In this document: positions 10,747 to 19,681 of the stretch, piece after piece | How positions within the stretch are numbered: the stretch's first letter is position 1 | How the letters are laid out: the number at the start of each line of letters is the position of its first letter | Source: Candidatus Avimonas merdigallinarum | GTDB lineage: Bacteria; Bacillota; Clostridia; Oscillospirales; Acutalibacteraceae | DNA length: 60,637 bases | Reading direction: 5' to 3' | Assembly: GCA_904377855.1 (NCBI GenBank) | Contig: CAJFGS010000013.1 | Span: 1,901-62,537 of the forward strand | Program-made: the position numbers and the translations under genes | Notes under the pieces: generated by a model | Database searches by the model: none | Seen by the model: the letters and a program-made list of their open reading frames with translations, nothing else | Told to the model about the DNA's origin: nothing

Positions 10747-10773
10747 AAAAAAGGCGCGCTTTCGCGCGCCTTT
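10747..10773 (-). terminator. Terminator after mgsA
   Basis: On the minus strand AAAGGCGCGC, a GAAA tetraloop and GCGCGCCTTT (10750-10773) are followed by more T residues. It begins 23 bp past the mgsA stop. Confidence 0.9.
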
Positions 10774-10795
10774 CGTTCTGCCGGGCCCGGCTGAA

Positions 10796-11203
10796 TCAGC
10801 GTATTACGGGATTCACAATATCGCGCCAGTCCAGATCGCCCCGCTCCAGCCCGTGGATGAGCACCTCCGCCGTGGCGATGTTGGTGGCGACGGGAATGTT
10901 GCGCATATCGCAAAGGCGGAACATATCGTTCTCGTTGGGCTCGTGCGGCTTGACCGTCATCGGGTCGCGGAAAAACAGCAGCAGGTCGATTTCGTTGCAG
11001 GAAATGCGGGAGGAAATCTGCTGATCGCCGCCCTGGGATCCGCTCATATACCGGGTGATTTGCAGTCCGGTGGCTTCGGCTACCATTTTCCCCGTGGTGC
11101 CGGTGGCGCACAGATTATGCCGGCTGAGAATACCGCAGTAGGCAATACAGAACTGCACCATGAGTTCCTTCTTGGCGTCGTGTGCGATGAGCGCAATATT
11201 CAT
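10796..11203 (-). CDS. mgsA: Methylglyoxal synthase
   Basis: MgsA converts dihydroxyacetone phosphate to methylglyoxal and phosphate, a bypass of lower glycolysis used under phosphate limitation or sugar-phosphate excess. The 135 residues match the family. Visible motifs are [13 protein letters not shown] at the start, ATGTTGKM (phosphate loop), [10 protein letters not shown] with the catalytic Asp region, [17 protein letters not shown] and [12 protein letters not shown]. It lies 64 bp downstream of minD on the same strand and is closed by a terminator, so minD-mgsA form one operon. Confidence 0.96.
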   Translation of the reverse strand: MNIALIAHDAKKELMVQFCIAYCGILSRHNLCATGTTGKMVAEATGLQITRYMSGSQGGDQQISSRISCNEIDLLLFFRDPMTVKPHEPNENDMFRLCDMRNIPVATNIATAEVLIHGLERGDLDWRDIVNPVIR

Positions 11204-11267
11204 TACCGTTCACTCCTTCTTAAATTTTGGTAGGATAGGTGGGTTGTCCGGACGCGCGGGGAACGCC

Positions 11268-12008
11268 TCACATTTTTTCCAGCCGTGCCAGGGGGACCGA
11301 TTCGCCGAGAAAACGCCGTGCAATATTTCCAAAGCAGAGGGCGGCGTTGCAGTCGGAAGGGAGAGGGCGCCCGTTGGCGTTGGCCACGGCCACCGCCTCG
11401 TCCTCCGGCAGGATGCCAAGCAGCTGAAGTCCGGCAGTGTCGATGATTTCGTCCACATCCGGCATTTTGCCGGCCAGTATCGGGGCGGGACGCAGGCGGT
11501 TGATGACCAGCCGGGCGGAGACATGCGCGTCTTCAAGCAGCCGGCTGACGATCTGCGCGTCCCGGGCGCAGACCATATCGGGGGTCGTTACCACAAGGGC
11601 CCGTTCCGCCCCGGCGATCGCGCAGCGGAAGCCGCGGCCGATGCCGGCAGGGCAGTCGATCAGCACCTGGTCGTAATACCGGGACAGGCCGGCGCAAAGG
11701 CGGCGCAAATCCTCGGGGGATCCAAGCTGATCCAGGCTGACCGGCGCGGGAAGGACAAACACGTTGGGGCAGACGGGCGACGGATAGATTGCGCGGATTG
11801 GTTCGCAGTTCCCGGAGAAGATATCGGACATATCGTACACGGCGCTGCCGCCGATGCCGAGCATCAGGTCCAGGCTCCGCAGCCCGGCGTCGCCGTCCAG
11901 GAGAAGGACCTTGCGCCCGAGCCGGGCCAGCGCGCAGCCGAGGCCGGCCGTAACCGTGGATTTGCCTGCGCCGCCTTTTCCTGATGTGATGACCGCAATT
12001 TCTCCCAT
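11268..12008 (-). CDS. minD: MinD-like septum-site ATPase (short C-terminus)
   Basis: MinD is a deviant-Walker P-loop ATPase that positions the division septum with MinC. The motif GKGGAGKST is at residues 10-18, followed by LLLDGDAGLRSLDLMLG and DCPAGIG. At 246 residues it is about 20 shorter than usual. The sequence ends FLGESVPLARLEKM, just where most MinD proteins continue into the amphipathic membrane-targeting helix. Either another mechanism holds it at the membrane or it does a different ParA-like job. No minC or minE is adjacent; mgsA follows in the same operon. Confidence 0.85.
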   Translation of the reverse strand: MGEIAVITSGKGGAGKSTVTAGLGCALARLGRKVLLLDGDAGLRSLDLMLGIGGSAVYDMSDIFSGNCEPIRAIYPSPVCPNVFVLPAPVSLDQLGSPEDLRRLCAGLSRYYDQVLIDCPAGIGRGFRCAIAGAERALVVTTPDMVCARDAQIVSRLLEDAHVSARLVINRLRPAPILAGKMPDVDEIIDTAGLQLLGILPEDEAVAVANANGRPLPSDCNAALCFGNIARRFLGESVPLARLEKM

Positions 12009-12064
12009 GCCGCCTCGTGCCTTTCCGGAGACGGTTTACCGATTTTATCCGTCGCCTTCTCTAA

Positions 12065-12093
12065 ATCATACCATATTCCTCGGGCTTAGACAA
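12065..12093 (-). promoter_or_regulatory. Promoter of minD-mgsA
   Basis: Read leftward, TTGTCT (12088-12093), 17 bp and TATGAT (12065-12070) lie about 57 bp before the minD start. The rest of 12094-12338 shows no gene I can support. Confidence 0.7.
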
Positions 12094-12338
12094 CCGGTAT
12101 TTCCGTGGTTTTTGCAAAATAGGCGAAAAAATCCCGCGGCGTTTTCCGTTGAAACCGTACAGAAGCCGCCGCTGGATGGCCGTTTTGCCGGTTAGCCCTT
12201 GCGGTTCTTCCTTTGCATCAGGCTGGGAAACCGGGAAAAAGCGGGCTTACGCGCCGCTTTCCTGCCCCGTCGGCACGGGACTTGGCCCAGGGAGGCGCCG
12301 GCGGTATACAAATGGGAAAAAAGTTCCCGGAAAAACAG

Positions 12339-12369
12339 GGAAGGCGCCGTCGAATTGACGGCGCCTTCC
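12339..12369 (-). terminator. Terminator after the microprotein pair
   Basis: A 13-bp perfect stem (12339-12351 with 12357-12369) has a GAATT loop. On the minus strand it is followed by CCTGTTTTT. It sits 20 bp past the stop of the 40-residue ORF, which supports that ORF being transcribed. Confidence 0.85.
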
Positions 12370-12388
12370 GGAGGATATCCTGATGGAA

Positions 12389-12511
12389 TCAGCAGCCACA
12401 GCCACAGTCGTTATTCCGGCAGCCATTACCCTCGTCGCAGAGCAGGAGCAGGATGATAACAAACAGGATCCAGGTGCAGTTGCCTTCACCAAACAGACGG
12501 CTGATACACAT
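12389..12511 (-). CDS. Cys-rich membrane microprotein, copy 2 (40 aa)
   Basis: This 40-residue ORF begins MCISRLFGEGNCTWILF, continues into a hydrophobic segment (about residues 14-24) and ends in a Gly/Asn/Cys tail (NNDCGCGC). AAGGAGGT lies 7 bp before the ATG, which is a strong ribosome site, and a terminator follows the stop. It is a clear paralogue of the ORF at 12651-12803: same MCIS start, LFG, CTWILF core, LLLLCD junction and CGCGC end. The family is not recognised with certainty; tiny Cys-rich spore proteins of the YjcZ kind have a similar look. Gene callers would miss it because of its size. Confidence 0.75.
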   Translation of the reverse strand: MCISRLFGEGNCTWILFVIILLLLCDEGNGCRNNDCGCGC

Positions 12512-12650
12512 ATGCCCGACCTCCTTCCCATATGGATGTTATGGGAACCTGGCGGGGGAGGTTCCTTGGATTTGGGGAGATGCCTTACCGAGCGGGCCCG
12601 CGCCTCCGGTTCGGTTTGCCGGGCCTATGCCGGCGGGAGGGGAGAAGGAA

Positions 12651-12803
12651 TTAGCAGCCGCACCCGCAGTTGCGTTCACAGCCGCAGCCATGATCGCAGC
12701 CGCAGCTGCGATCGTCGTCACAAAGCAGAAGCAGGACGATCAGGAACAGGATCCAAGTGCAGCCGTTGTTGCCGCAGCCGCCAAACAGATTGCTGATACA
12801 CAT
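12651..12803 (-). CDS. Cys-rich membrane microprotein, copy 1 (50 aa)
   Basis: This 50-residue ORF starts MCISNLFGGCGNNGCTWILF, has one hydrophobic segment (about residues 16-28, ILFLIVLLLLC) and a tail with alternating Cys (DHGCGCERNCGCGC). AAAGGGGGT precedes the ATG. It lies 139 bp upstream of its shorter paralogue on the same strand, so the two are probably co-transcribed from a tandem duplication. Eleven Cys in 50 residues suggests metal binding or disulfide cross-linking. Spore coat or envelope is a guess, not shown by the sequence. Confidence 0.75.
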   Translation of the reverse strand: MCISNLFGGCGNNGCTWILFLIVLLLLCDDDRSCGCDHGCGCERNCGCGC

Positions 12804-13296
12804 ACCCGTTAACCCCCTTTCTTCGGGACGTCGGAGCCGTTCGGCTTGCTTGCCGGGCTCGTTTGCCCCGCTCTCATTCCCAGTCTATGTGGCCGCCGCC
12901 GGAGCGGTTACAGGAGAATTTCGGCGGGAAGGAGAAGCGCGGCGCCGTGCCGCCGGAGGAGAATCTCCCCCGCGGCGCAGGGTATATTCGGCGTCCTGAC
13001 AGTCCATGATATGCAAAGAGGGAGTGGTTGGTTATGCGTTTTTTGGGCGGGCCGGACGCCGGCCGGCGGATAGAGCAGGAGCCGTGTTCCCTGGCGCACC
13101 ATGGGAACCAGACGGAGGCGAGGGCGGGGGTAGACGGCCCGCATACCGCCGCCCACAATTTCCGCTTTGGCCGGCCGGGACAAGAAAATCCCGGCGCAAA
13201 TCGAAACGAAACAAAAACGGATGAAAAATCGTGATATGCGAAGAAATCGGGATATAAATTAAAATATTGGCAGGAATTAGCGGCTGCACGTCACTT
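12804..13296. other. Gene-poor gap upstream of the ctsR operator
   Basis: Nearly 500 bp lie between the microprotein start and the ctsR control region. Several short frames are open on both strands because of high GC, for example a rightward one at 13028-13234, but none shows a recognisable product. The last 70 bp become AT-rich. I can support no gene here. Confidence 0.4.
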
Positions 13297-13342
13297 TTTG
13301 ACTTTCATTGACTTTGACTTTCACTGACCAACGGAATACAAT
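13297..13342 (+). promoter_or_regulatory. ctsR promoter overlapped by two CtsR operator boxes
   Basis: Two tandem CtsR-type heptad repeats are visible: TTTGACT-TTC-ATTGACT (13297-13313) and TTTGACT-TTC-ACTGACC (13313-13329). Each is a heptad, 3-bp spacer, heptad direct repeat in the reverse orientation of the consensus GGTCAAANANGGTCAAA. The promoter TTGACT (13314-13319), 17 bp, TACAAT (13337-13342) has its -35 inside the second box, so bound CtsR would block RNA polymerase. This supports autoregulation of the operon. Confidence 0.85.
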
Positions 13343-13432
13343 AAACTCAAGGTCAGGGAAAGTCAGAAGACGCGGAGCCCTGAAAGGCTTCCGCCCGCGG
13401 CTTTTCCCAGAGAAGAAAGGAGGCGCTTTTCC

Positions 13433-13891
13433 GTGCGAATAAGCGATGAGATCACGGCCTATATTCTCCATATGCTGGAAACGGCCGACAGCGGGGCGGC
13501 GGAGCTGCGCCGCAACGAACTGGCGGAGGAACTGGGATGCGTCCCAAGCCAAATCAATTACGTGCTGACCTCCCGCTTCACGCCCGAACAGGGGTACGTG
13601 GTGGAAAGCCGGCGGGGCGGCGGCGGATATATCCGCATCCGCCGTGTCAAGCTGGGGCGGGGAACCACCCTGCTCATGCACACCGTCAACTCGATCGGGA
13701 ATGCGCTGGACTCCTCCACCGCGCGGGTGATTTTGGAAAACCTGGCGTATCAGCAGGCGGTGTCCGCCGAAGCCGCGCGGCTGATAGCGGCCGCCGTCTC
13801 GGACCAGTCCCTGCACGGCGTGCCGGCAGGCCAGCGCGACCGGCTGCGCGCGTCCCTCTTTAAGCAGATGCTGACCACGCTGATTTCTTAG
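13433..13891 (+). CDS. ctsR: CtsR, repressor of class III heat-shock genes
   Basis: CtsR is a dimeric winged-helix repressor of clp genes that loses DNA binding on heat and is targeted by McsB/ClpCP. The 152 residues begin at a GTG behind AAAGGAGG (MRISDEITAYILHMLE). The DNA-binding region carries RNELAEELGCVPSQINYVL, and the beta-wing SRRGGGGYIRI has the family's glycine-rich tip, which acts as the heat sensor. It is first in ctsR-mcsA-mcsB-clpC and lies behind its own operator. Confidence 0.96.
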   Translation: MRISDEITAYILHMLETADSGAAELRRNELAEELGCVPSQINYVLTSRFTPEQGYVVESRRGGGGYIRIRRVKLGRGTTLLMHTVNSIGNALDSSTARVILENLAYQQAVSAEAARLIAAAVSDQSLHGVPAGQRDRLRASLFKQMLTTLIS

Positions 13892-13954
13892 CGGACCGGC
13901 CCTCTACGATGGGGATACGCGTTGGATGAATTTTTCGGAAAGGATGAGGGATTT

Positions 13955-14464
13955 ATGCTTTGTCAGAACTGCGGGAAACGGCCCGCTACGACTTTTTTAA
14001 AGAAAACGGTAAACGGGGAGACCAGTGAGTGGCATCTGTGCGCGGAATGCGCCGCCAAGCAGGGCATCGGTTCGATGTTCGGCGGGTTTGACCTGGGGAA
14101 TTTCTGGGGCAGCCTGTTTGCCGAGCCTTCCGCCCGGGCGGTGGCCGACACCGTCCGCTGCGAGGGTTGCGGCCACAGCTTCCGGGAGATCGTGGACAGC
14201 GGGAAGGCCGGTTGCCCGGAATGTTACACCACGTTTTACGATCAATTGCTCCCGTCGATCCAGCGGATCCACGGCAAAACCCGGCATACCGGCAAGGTGC
14301 CCAGCAGCGGGGGCGAGGAAATCAAAAAGGAAAACGAAATCGAGCGCCTGCGCCGGGAACTTTCCGAATGCATCGCCGAACAGCAGTATGAAAAATGCGC
14401 CGAGCTGCGCGACCGGATCCAGGCGCTGGAAAAGGAAAACAGCGGCGGGACGGCGGAGAAGTAA
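13955..14464 (+). CDS. mcsA: McsA, activator of McsB arginine kinase
   Basis: McsA is a zinc-binding partner that activates McsB and couples it to ClpC. The start at 13955 (MLCQNCGKRPATTF) gives 169 residues, the usual length. An upstream in-frame TTG at 13922 is less likely because it adds 11 residues not typical of the family. Two pairs of CxxC motifs are visible (CQNC, CAEC, CEGC, CPEC), then a C-terminal UVR motif (RRELSECIAEQQYEKCAELR). It sits 63 bp after ctsR and 49 bp before mcsB. Confidence 0.95.
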   Translation: MLCQNCGKRPATTFLKKTVNGETSEWHLCAECAAKQGIGSMFGGFDLGNFWGSLFAEPSARAVADTVRCEGCGHSFREIVDSGKAGCPECYTTFYDQLLPSIQRIHGKTRHTGKVPSSGGEEIKKENEIERLRRELSECIAEQQYEKCAELRDRIQALEKENSGGTAEK

Positions 14465-14513
14465 GCCGGGGACGGTTCCCAAACGGCCTGATTCGTGAAA
14501 GGAGTGGCTCACG

Positions 14514-15542
14514 ATGGATAATACAAAAAGATGGTATGAGCAGAGCGGGGCGGAGGGCGACGTCGTGATAAGCACCCGCGTCCGCCTGGCCCGCAACCTG
14601 AGCGGGACCCCGTTCCCGGCCGGGCTGACCCCGGAGAGGAAGCGGGAAGTGTCCGAACGGGTGCGCGGCGCCCTGAAGTCCTGCGAAAGCGGCGGGGATT
14701 ACGATTATCTGGAAATGGGGAATATGACGGCGCGGGACGCGCTGGCAATGGTGGAACGCCATCTCATCTCCCCAGAATTCGCCCAGTGCAGCGAGGGGAG
14801 CGCCCTCCTGCTGAAAAAGGACGAGAGCGTCAGCATCATGGTGAACGAAGAGGATCACATCCGCCTGCAGGTGATGCGGCCGGGCCTGGACCTCGACGAG
14901 GCGTACCGCGAGGCGGACGAGCTGGACACCGAGCTGGACGGGAAGCTTCATTTCGCCTTTGACGACCGGCTGGGGTATCTGACCCAGTGCCCCACCAACC
15001 TCGGCACCGGCATGCGGGCGTCGATTATGCTCCACCTGCCCGCCCTGCAGGAGCGGGGAGCCATCCAGCAGCTGGCCGGCACCGTCTCCAAGCTGGGGCT
15101 GACCATCCGTGGGCTGTACGGGGAGGGGAGCAAGCCGGAAGGCGCGATTTACCAGCTGTCCAACCAGGTCACCCTGGGAATTTCCGAGCGCTCGGCGATT
15201 GAGAACCTAAAGGGGATCGCCAGCCAGATCATCCGGGAGGAACGCGCCGGGAGGGAGCAGCTCCGCCAGAATCCCCGGTTTGAGGATATGGTGTGGCGCT
15301 CGCTGGGGATCCTCCGCACCGCGCGGCTGCTTTCCCACGACGAGTTTATGACGCTGATTTCCAACCTCCGGGTGGGGGTCGCGCTGGGGGTTATCCCGGA
15401 TGTGAGCATCGACACCCTTTCCGGGCTGATTGCGGACGCGCAGCCCGCCGCGATTATGGCGGCCGCCCGGCGGGATATGGAGCCGGCCGAGCGGGACGCC
15501 GAACGCGCAAAAATGGTGCGGGAACGGCTGGAAGCGGAATAA
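14514..15542 (+). CDS. mcsB: Protein-arginine kinase McsB
   Basis: McsB phosphorylates arginine residues on damaged proteins and on CtsR, marking them for ClpCP. It has the phosphagen-kinase fold: VISTRVRLARNLSG near the N-terminus (ATP phosphate contacts), MVNEEDHIRLQ (catalytic Glu loop), LTQCPTNLGTGMRASIMLHL (catalytic Cys loop and nucleotide binding) and the C-terminal RVGVALGVIPDV. It is 342 residues long, as expected, and starts behind GAAAGGAGTGG. Confidence 0.96.
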   Translation: MDNTKRWYEQSGAEGDVVISTRVRLARNLSGTPFPAGLTPERKREVSERVRGALKSCESGGDYDYLEMGNMTARDALAMVERHLISPEFAQCSEGSALLLKKDESVSIMVNEEDHIRLQVMRPGLDLDEAYREADELDTELDGKLHFAFDDRLGYLTQCPTNLGTGMRASIMLHLPALQERGAIQQLAGTVSKLGLTIRGLYGEGSKPEGAIYQLSNQVTLGISERSAIENLKGIASQIIREERAGREQLRQNPRFEDMVWRSLGILRTARLLSHDEFMTLISNLRVGVALGVIPDVSIDTLSGLIADAQPAAIMAAARRDMEPAERDAERAKMVRERLEAE

Positions 15543-15686
15543 AGGCGCGCTTTTGACGCAGCGCCCTGTTTCCCGGCGCAGCATGCCCGCGCGGAAAGGG
15601 AAGTCTCCGCCGCCCGGCGGGAACCCCTGCGCGGGGCGCGCCGGCAAAGGGACGCCCTTTCCCACGACAGAAAGGAGAAATGCTGT

Positions 15687-18209
15687 ATGTATCATTTTAA
15701 AGGATTTACTGAAAAAGCCAACACCGCGCTGAACCTCGCCATGGAGGGGGCGCAGGATCTGGGCCATACGTATATCGGCACGGAGCATCTGGTGCTCGGC
15801 CTTCTCCGGGAGGGGACGGGCGTCGCCGCCTCGGTGCTGGCCGCCCGGGGGGTGACCGCCGCCCAATATCAGGAGGCGATCACCCAGGTGGAATCCACCG
15901 GGGAGCCCAGCCGCCTGTCGCCGGAGGACTTCACCCCCCGCGCCAAGCGCGCCATGGAGATGGCCATGAGCGAAGCCGCGGCGATGAAGCACGGCTACGT
16001 CGGCACCGAGCATATCCTGATTGCCATCCTGCGGGACGACAGCAGCGTGGCGGTCCGCCTGCTGGTGGCGCTGGGTGCCCGCCCGGACGAACTGTTCGGC
16101 GACATTGCGAAGGCGGTGGGCGCAAGCCCCGCCCAGACCGCGGCCGAAGGGATACGCGGCGGGCAATCCGCCGGTGCGAAGGGGAAGGGGAAGACCCCGA
16201 CCCTCGACCAGTTCGGCCGGGATTTGACCCAGATGGCCAAGGAAGGCAAAATGGATCCGGTCATCGGCCGGGCGAACGAGATCGAGCGGGTCATCCAGAT
16301 CCTGTCCCGCCGCACCAAGAACAACCCCTGCCTCATCGGCGAGCCGGGCGTCGGCAAAACCGCCATCGCCGAGGGGCTGGCGCAGAAGATCGCCGCCGAC
16401 GAGGTGCCGGAGCTCCTGCGGGGCAAGCGGGTGGTTACCCTTGACCTGACCGGCATGGTCGCCGGCACCAAGTACCGCGGCGACTTCGAGGAGCGGATCA
16501 AGAACGCCATTGACGAAGTCATCAAGGCGGGGGACGTCATCCTCTTTATCGATGAAATCCACACCCTGATAGGCGCCGGCGCGGCGGAGGGCGCGGTGGA
16601 CGCCGCGAACATCCTCAAGCCGTCCCTGGCGCGGGGCGAGCTCCAGGTCATCGGCGCGACCACCCTGGACGAATACCGCAAGCATATCGAAAAGGATGCC
16701 GCCCTGGAGCGCCGGTTCCAGCCGGTGACGGTGGGCGAGCCGACCGCGGAGGAAGCCATCCTCATTTTGCGCGGGCTGCGGGACAAATACGAAGCGCACC
16801 ATAAGGTGAAGATTACCGACAAAGCCATCGAGGCCGCGGTCAACCTCTCCACCCGGTATATCTCCGACCGGTATCTGCCGGATAAGGCCATCGACCTGGT
16901 GGACGAAGCCGCGTCCCGGGTGCGCCTGCGCGCCTTCACCGCGCCGCCGGATCTCAAGGCGCTGGAGGATGAGGTGAAGCGGCTGGACGAGGAGAAGAAG
17001 TCGGCCGTCAACGAGCAGGACTTCGAGCGCGCCGCCCGCCTGCGGGACGAGGAAAAGGAAGCGCAGGAGAAGCTGGCTTCCCTCAAAAACGAGTGGCAGG
17101 AGAAGAACGCCGGGATTACCGGCGAAGTGACCGAAAAGGAGATCGCCGAAATCGTGTCCAGCTGGACGGGGGTGCCCGTGGTGCAGCTCACCGAGGAGGA
17201 AGGCCAGCGCCTGCTGCGCATGGAGGATATCCTCCACCAGCGGATTGTGGGCCAGGACGAGGCCGTGACCGCCGTCGCCCGGGCTATCCGCCGCGGCCGG
17301 GTCGGGCTGAAGGACCCGAAGCGCCCGACCGGCTCCTTTATCTTCCTTGGGCCGACCGGCGTAGGCAAAACCGAACTGTGCAAGGCCTTGGCCGAGACCA
17401 TGTTCGGGGACGAAAACGCGATGATCCGCCTGGATATGTCCGAGTACATGGAGAAGCACACGGTATCCCGCCTGGTGGGGTCGCCTCCCGGATACGTCGG
17501 CTACGACGAGGGCGGCCAGCTGACCGAAAAGATCCGCCGCAAGCCCTATTCGGTGGTGCTTTTCGATGAGATTGAAAAGGCCCACCCTGATGTGTTCAAC
17601 ATGCTCCTCCAGATCCTGGAGGACGGTATCCTGACCGACGGGCAGGGCCGCCGGGTGGACTTCAAAAACGCGATTATCATCATGACCTCCAACGTCGGCG
17701 CCCGGCTGATCACCGAGAAGCACGGCCTGGGCTTCGGCGACGCCGGCAAGAACAAGGCGGAGGATGGGGCCGCCGAGCAGAAACGCATCCGGGACAACGT
17801 GCTCGGCGAGCTGAAGAAGACCTTCCGCCCCGAGTTCCTGAACCGGGTGGACGACATCATCGTCTTCCAGCAGCTGGGCGAAGCGGATATCCGGGAGATC
17901 GCCCGCCGGATGTTGCAATCGCTGGATAAGCGGATGGAAGATATGGGGATGCAGGTTGAGGTTTCGGACGCGGCGGTCGCCGAGATTGCCAAGGAAGGCT
18001 TTGACCCGGTGTACGGCGCCCGTCCGCTCCGCCGGGCGATCCAGTCCAAGATTGAGGACGCGCTGGCCGAAAAGCTGCTGGAAGGCTGCTTCAAGGCGGG
18101 GGACACCATCCTTGTGGACGCGGCCGACGGCGGCTTCACCTTCGCAAAGAAGGGGGACGGCGGCGAAATGCCGGCCCCGGCGGAAACAGAGCCTGAAAAG
18201 GAAAATTGA
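15687..18209 (+). CDS. clpC: ATP-dependent Clp protease ATP-binding subunit ClpC
   Basis: ClpC is the AAA+ unfoldase that feeds arginine-phosphorylated and other substrates to ClpP. The 840 residues show the two Clp-N repeats (about 1-145), Walker A of the first ATPase domain GEPGVGKT (about 218-225), a middle domain with a UVR motif (about 430-462, [17 protein letters not shown]), the second Walker [10 protein letters not shown] (about 555) and the C-terminal D2-small domain. It closes the CtsR operon and is followed by a hairpin. No clpP lies in the window. Confidence 0.97.
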   Translation: MYHFKGFTEKANTALNLAMEGAQDLGHTYIGTEHLVLGLLREGTGVAASVLAARGVTAAQYQEAITQVESTGEPSRLSPEDFTPRAKRAMEMAMSEAAAMKHGYVGTEHILIAILRDDSSVAVRLLVALGARPDELFGDIAKAVGASPAQTAAEGIRGGQSAGAKGKGKTPTLDQFGRDLTQMAKEGKMDPVIGRANEIERVIQILSRRTKNNPCLIGEPGVGKTAIAEGLAQKIAADEVPELLRGKRVVTLDLTGMVAGTKYRGDFEERIKNAIDEVIKAGDVILFIDEIHTLIGAGAAEGAVDAANILKPSLARGELQVIGATTLDEYRKHIEKDAALERRFQPVTVGEPTAEEAILILRGLRDKYEAHHKVKITDKAIEAAVNLSTRYISDRYLPDKAIDLVDEAASRVRLRAFTAPPDLKALEDEVKRLDEEKKSAVNEQDFERAARLRDEEKEAQEKLASLKNEWQEKNAGITGEVTEKEIAEIVSSWTGVPVVQLTEEEGQRLLRMEDILHQRIVGQDEAVTAVARAIRRGRVGLKDPKRPTGSFIFLGPTGVGKTELCKALAETMFGDENAMIRLDMSEYMEKHTVSRLVGSPPGYVGYDEGGQLTEKIRRKPYSVVLFDEIEKAHPDVFNMLLQILEDGILTDGQGRRVDFKNAIIIMTSNVGARLITEKHGLGFGDAGKNKAEDGAAEQKRIRDNVLGELKKTFRPEFLNRVDDIIVFQQLGEADIREIARRMLQSLDKRMEDMGMQVEVSDAAVAEIAKEGFDPVYGARPLRRAIQSKIEDALAEKLLEGCFKAGDTILVDAADGGFTFAKKGDGGEMPAPAETEPEKEN

Positions 18210-18227
18210 GCGTTCATCGCCCCGGAC

Positions 18228-18261
18228 AGCGGGTGCGGCAGGGAATCCTGCCGCGCCCGCT
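18228..18261 (+). terminator. Terminator after clpC
   Basis: A 15-bp stem with one mismatch (18228-18242 with 18247-18261) has a GAAT loop and is followed by GCTTTTGC. The T-run is short, so strength is moderate. Confidence 0.7.
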
Positions 18262-18456
18262 GCTTTTGCATCCGGGAGTCTCCGGCTGCCCCGGGTGCGC
18301 GGGAGATGACTGCCGCCGCGTCCGGGGCCGGGCGGAGCGGCGGGAGGACTGCAAAGGAAAAAACGGGATTTTATGCAGAGCATATTACAGAATTATGCCT
18401 GGAATGCCAAAAATGGGGATATTTTTTGGATAAAGCTGAGAAAACAAAAAGGGGAC

Positions 18457-18485
18457 TTTTCATCGTTCCAAAAAAACAGTATACT
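18457..18485 (+). promoter_or_regulatory. Candidate promoter for the phosphate transporter pair
   Basis: TTTTCA (18457-18462), 17 bp and TATACT (18480-18485) lie about 85 bp before the PiT start in an AT-rich stretch. The -35 is weak. The remainder of 18262-18456 shows no gene. Confidence 0.5.
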
Positions 18486-18568
18486 GAACTATGTTAAGTT
18501 GAGGTAAAATGTCGTAAAATGCGGCGGAAGAATGAAATGGAACTTTTGGTGTTGAGAGGAGCGGTTTC

Positions 18569-19621
18569 ATGACCCCCACGTTTCTGGAATTTCTGTCGGA
18601 AACGGTGTCCAACCCGGTGCTTCTGGTTACGGTGCTCCTGACGCTCGGCGTCATTTTTGTCAATGGCTGGACCGACGCGCCCAACGCCATTGCCACCTGC
18701 GTCTCCACCCGCGCCATGGGGCCGCGGGCGGCGATCCTGATGGCGTCGGTGTTCAATTTCCTCGGCGTATTGGTCATGACCCTTATCAACGCCACGGTGG
18801 CGGAAACCATTTACAATATGGTGGATTTCGGCGGCGATTCGCATGAGGCGCTGGTCGCTTTATGCGCGGCGCTTTTTGCAATTGTGGTCTGGGCGGTGGC
18901 GGCCTGGTATTTCGGAATTCCGACCAGCGAAAGCCACGCGCTGATAGCAGGCATTTCGGGGGCGGCAATCGCCCTGCACGGGGGCTTTAGCGGCATCAAC
19001 GGCGGGGAATGGGTCAAGGTGCTCTACGGCCTGGCGCTCTCCACGGTGCTGGGCTTCCTTTTCGGCTGGCTGGCGGCGAAAATCACCACCTTTACCTGCC
19101 GCGGGTTTGACCGGCGGAAAACCACCCGCTTTTTCCGCTGCGCACAGATTGGCGGCGGGGCGGCGATGGCTTTCATGCACGGCGCCCAGGACGGGCAGAA
19201 GTTCATGGGGGTTTTCCTTCTGGGGATGTTCCTGACCCGCGGGCAGGCGGATGTGACCGAATTTACCATCCCGCTGTGGCTGATGATCCTGTGTTCCCTG
19301 GTGATGGCGGTGGGGACCTCCATCGGCGGGTACCGCATCATCAAAGCGGTGGGGATGGATATGGTGAAGCTGGAAACCTACCAGGGCTTTTCGGCGGACC
19401 TGGCGGCGGCGGGCTGCCTCCTGCTTTCCTCCCTCACCGGCATCCCGGTCAGCACCACCCACACCAAGACCACCGCCATTATGGGGGTGGGGGCGGCCAA
19501 GCGGCTTTCCTCGGTCAATTGGGGCGTGGTCAAGGAAATGGTGCTTACCTGGGTGCTCACTTTCCCCGGATGCGGGCTGATTGGCATGTTGATGGCATGG
19601 CTGTTCCTGGCTGTTTTTTGA
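18569..19621 (+). CDS. pit: PiT-family inorganic phosphate transporter
   Basis: This 350-residue integral membrane protein imports phosphate, probably with a cation. The two inverted family signatures are visible: GWTDAPNAIATCVSTRAMGPR near the N-terminus and GIPVSTTHTKTTAIMGVGAAK near the C-terminus. About ten hydrophobic segments fit the family. The start follows AGAGGAGCGG. It is followed at 60 bp by a DUF47/PhoU-like gene, the standard partner. Phosphate is the likely substrate; sulfate homologues cannot be excluded. Confidence 0.94.
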   Translation: MTPTFLEFLSETVSNPVLLVTVLLTLGVIFVNGWTDAPNAIATCVSTRAMGPRAAILMASVFNFLGVLVMTLINATVAETIYNMVDFGGDSHEALVALCAALFAIVVWAVAAWYFGIPTSESHALIAGISGAAIALHGGFSGINGGEWVKVLYGLALSTVLGFLFGWLAAKITTFTCRGFDRRKTTRFFRCAQIGGGAAMAFMHGAQDGQKFMGVFLLGMFLTRGQADVTEFTIPLWLMILCSLVMAVGTSIGGYRIIKAVGMDMVKLETYQGFSADLAAAGCLLLSSLTGIPVSTTHTKTTAIMGVGAAKRLSSVNWGVVKEMVLTWVLTFPGCGLIGMLMAWLFLAVF

Positions 19622-19681
19622 ATCGATAACCGATAAAATCAAGGACGGGCGGACGGCCTCCGCCGGGAAAGGATGGCACGT

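Noticed and set aside
13028-13234. Possible 68-residue protein upstream of ctsR
   Set aside because: No hydrophobic pattern, domain or clear ribosome site, and low-complexity composition; coding not supported.
15207-18383. A 1058-codon open frame on the minus strand opposite mcsB and clpC
   Set aside because: The plus strand encodes unmistakable McsB and ClpC. The opposite frame is open only because of high GC at third codon positions and has no recognisable domain.
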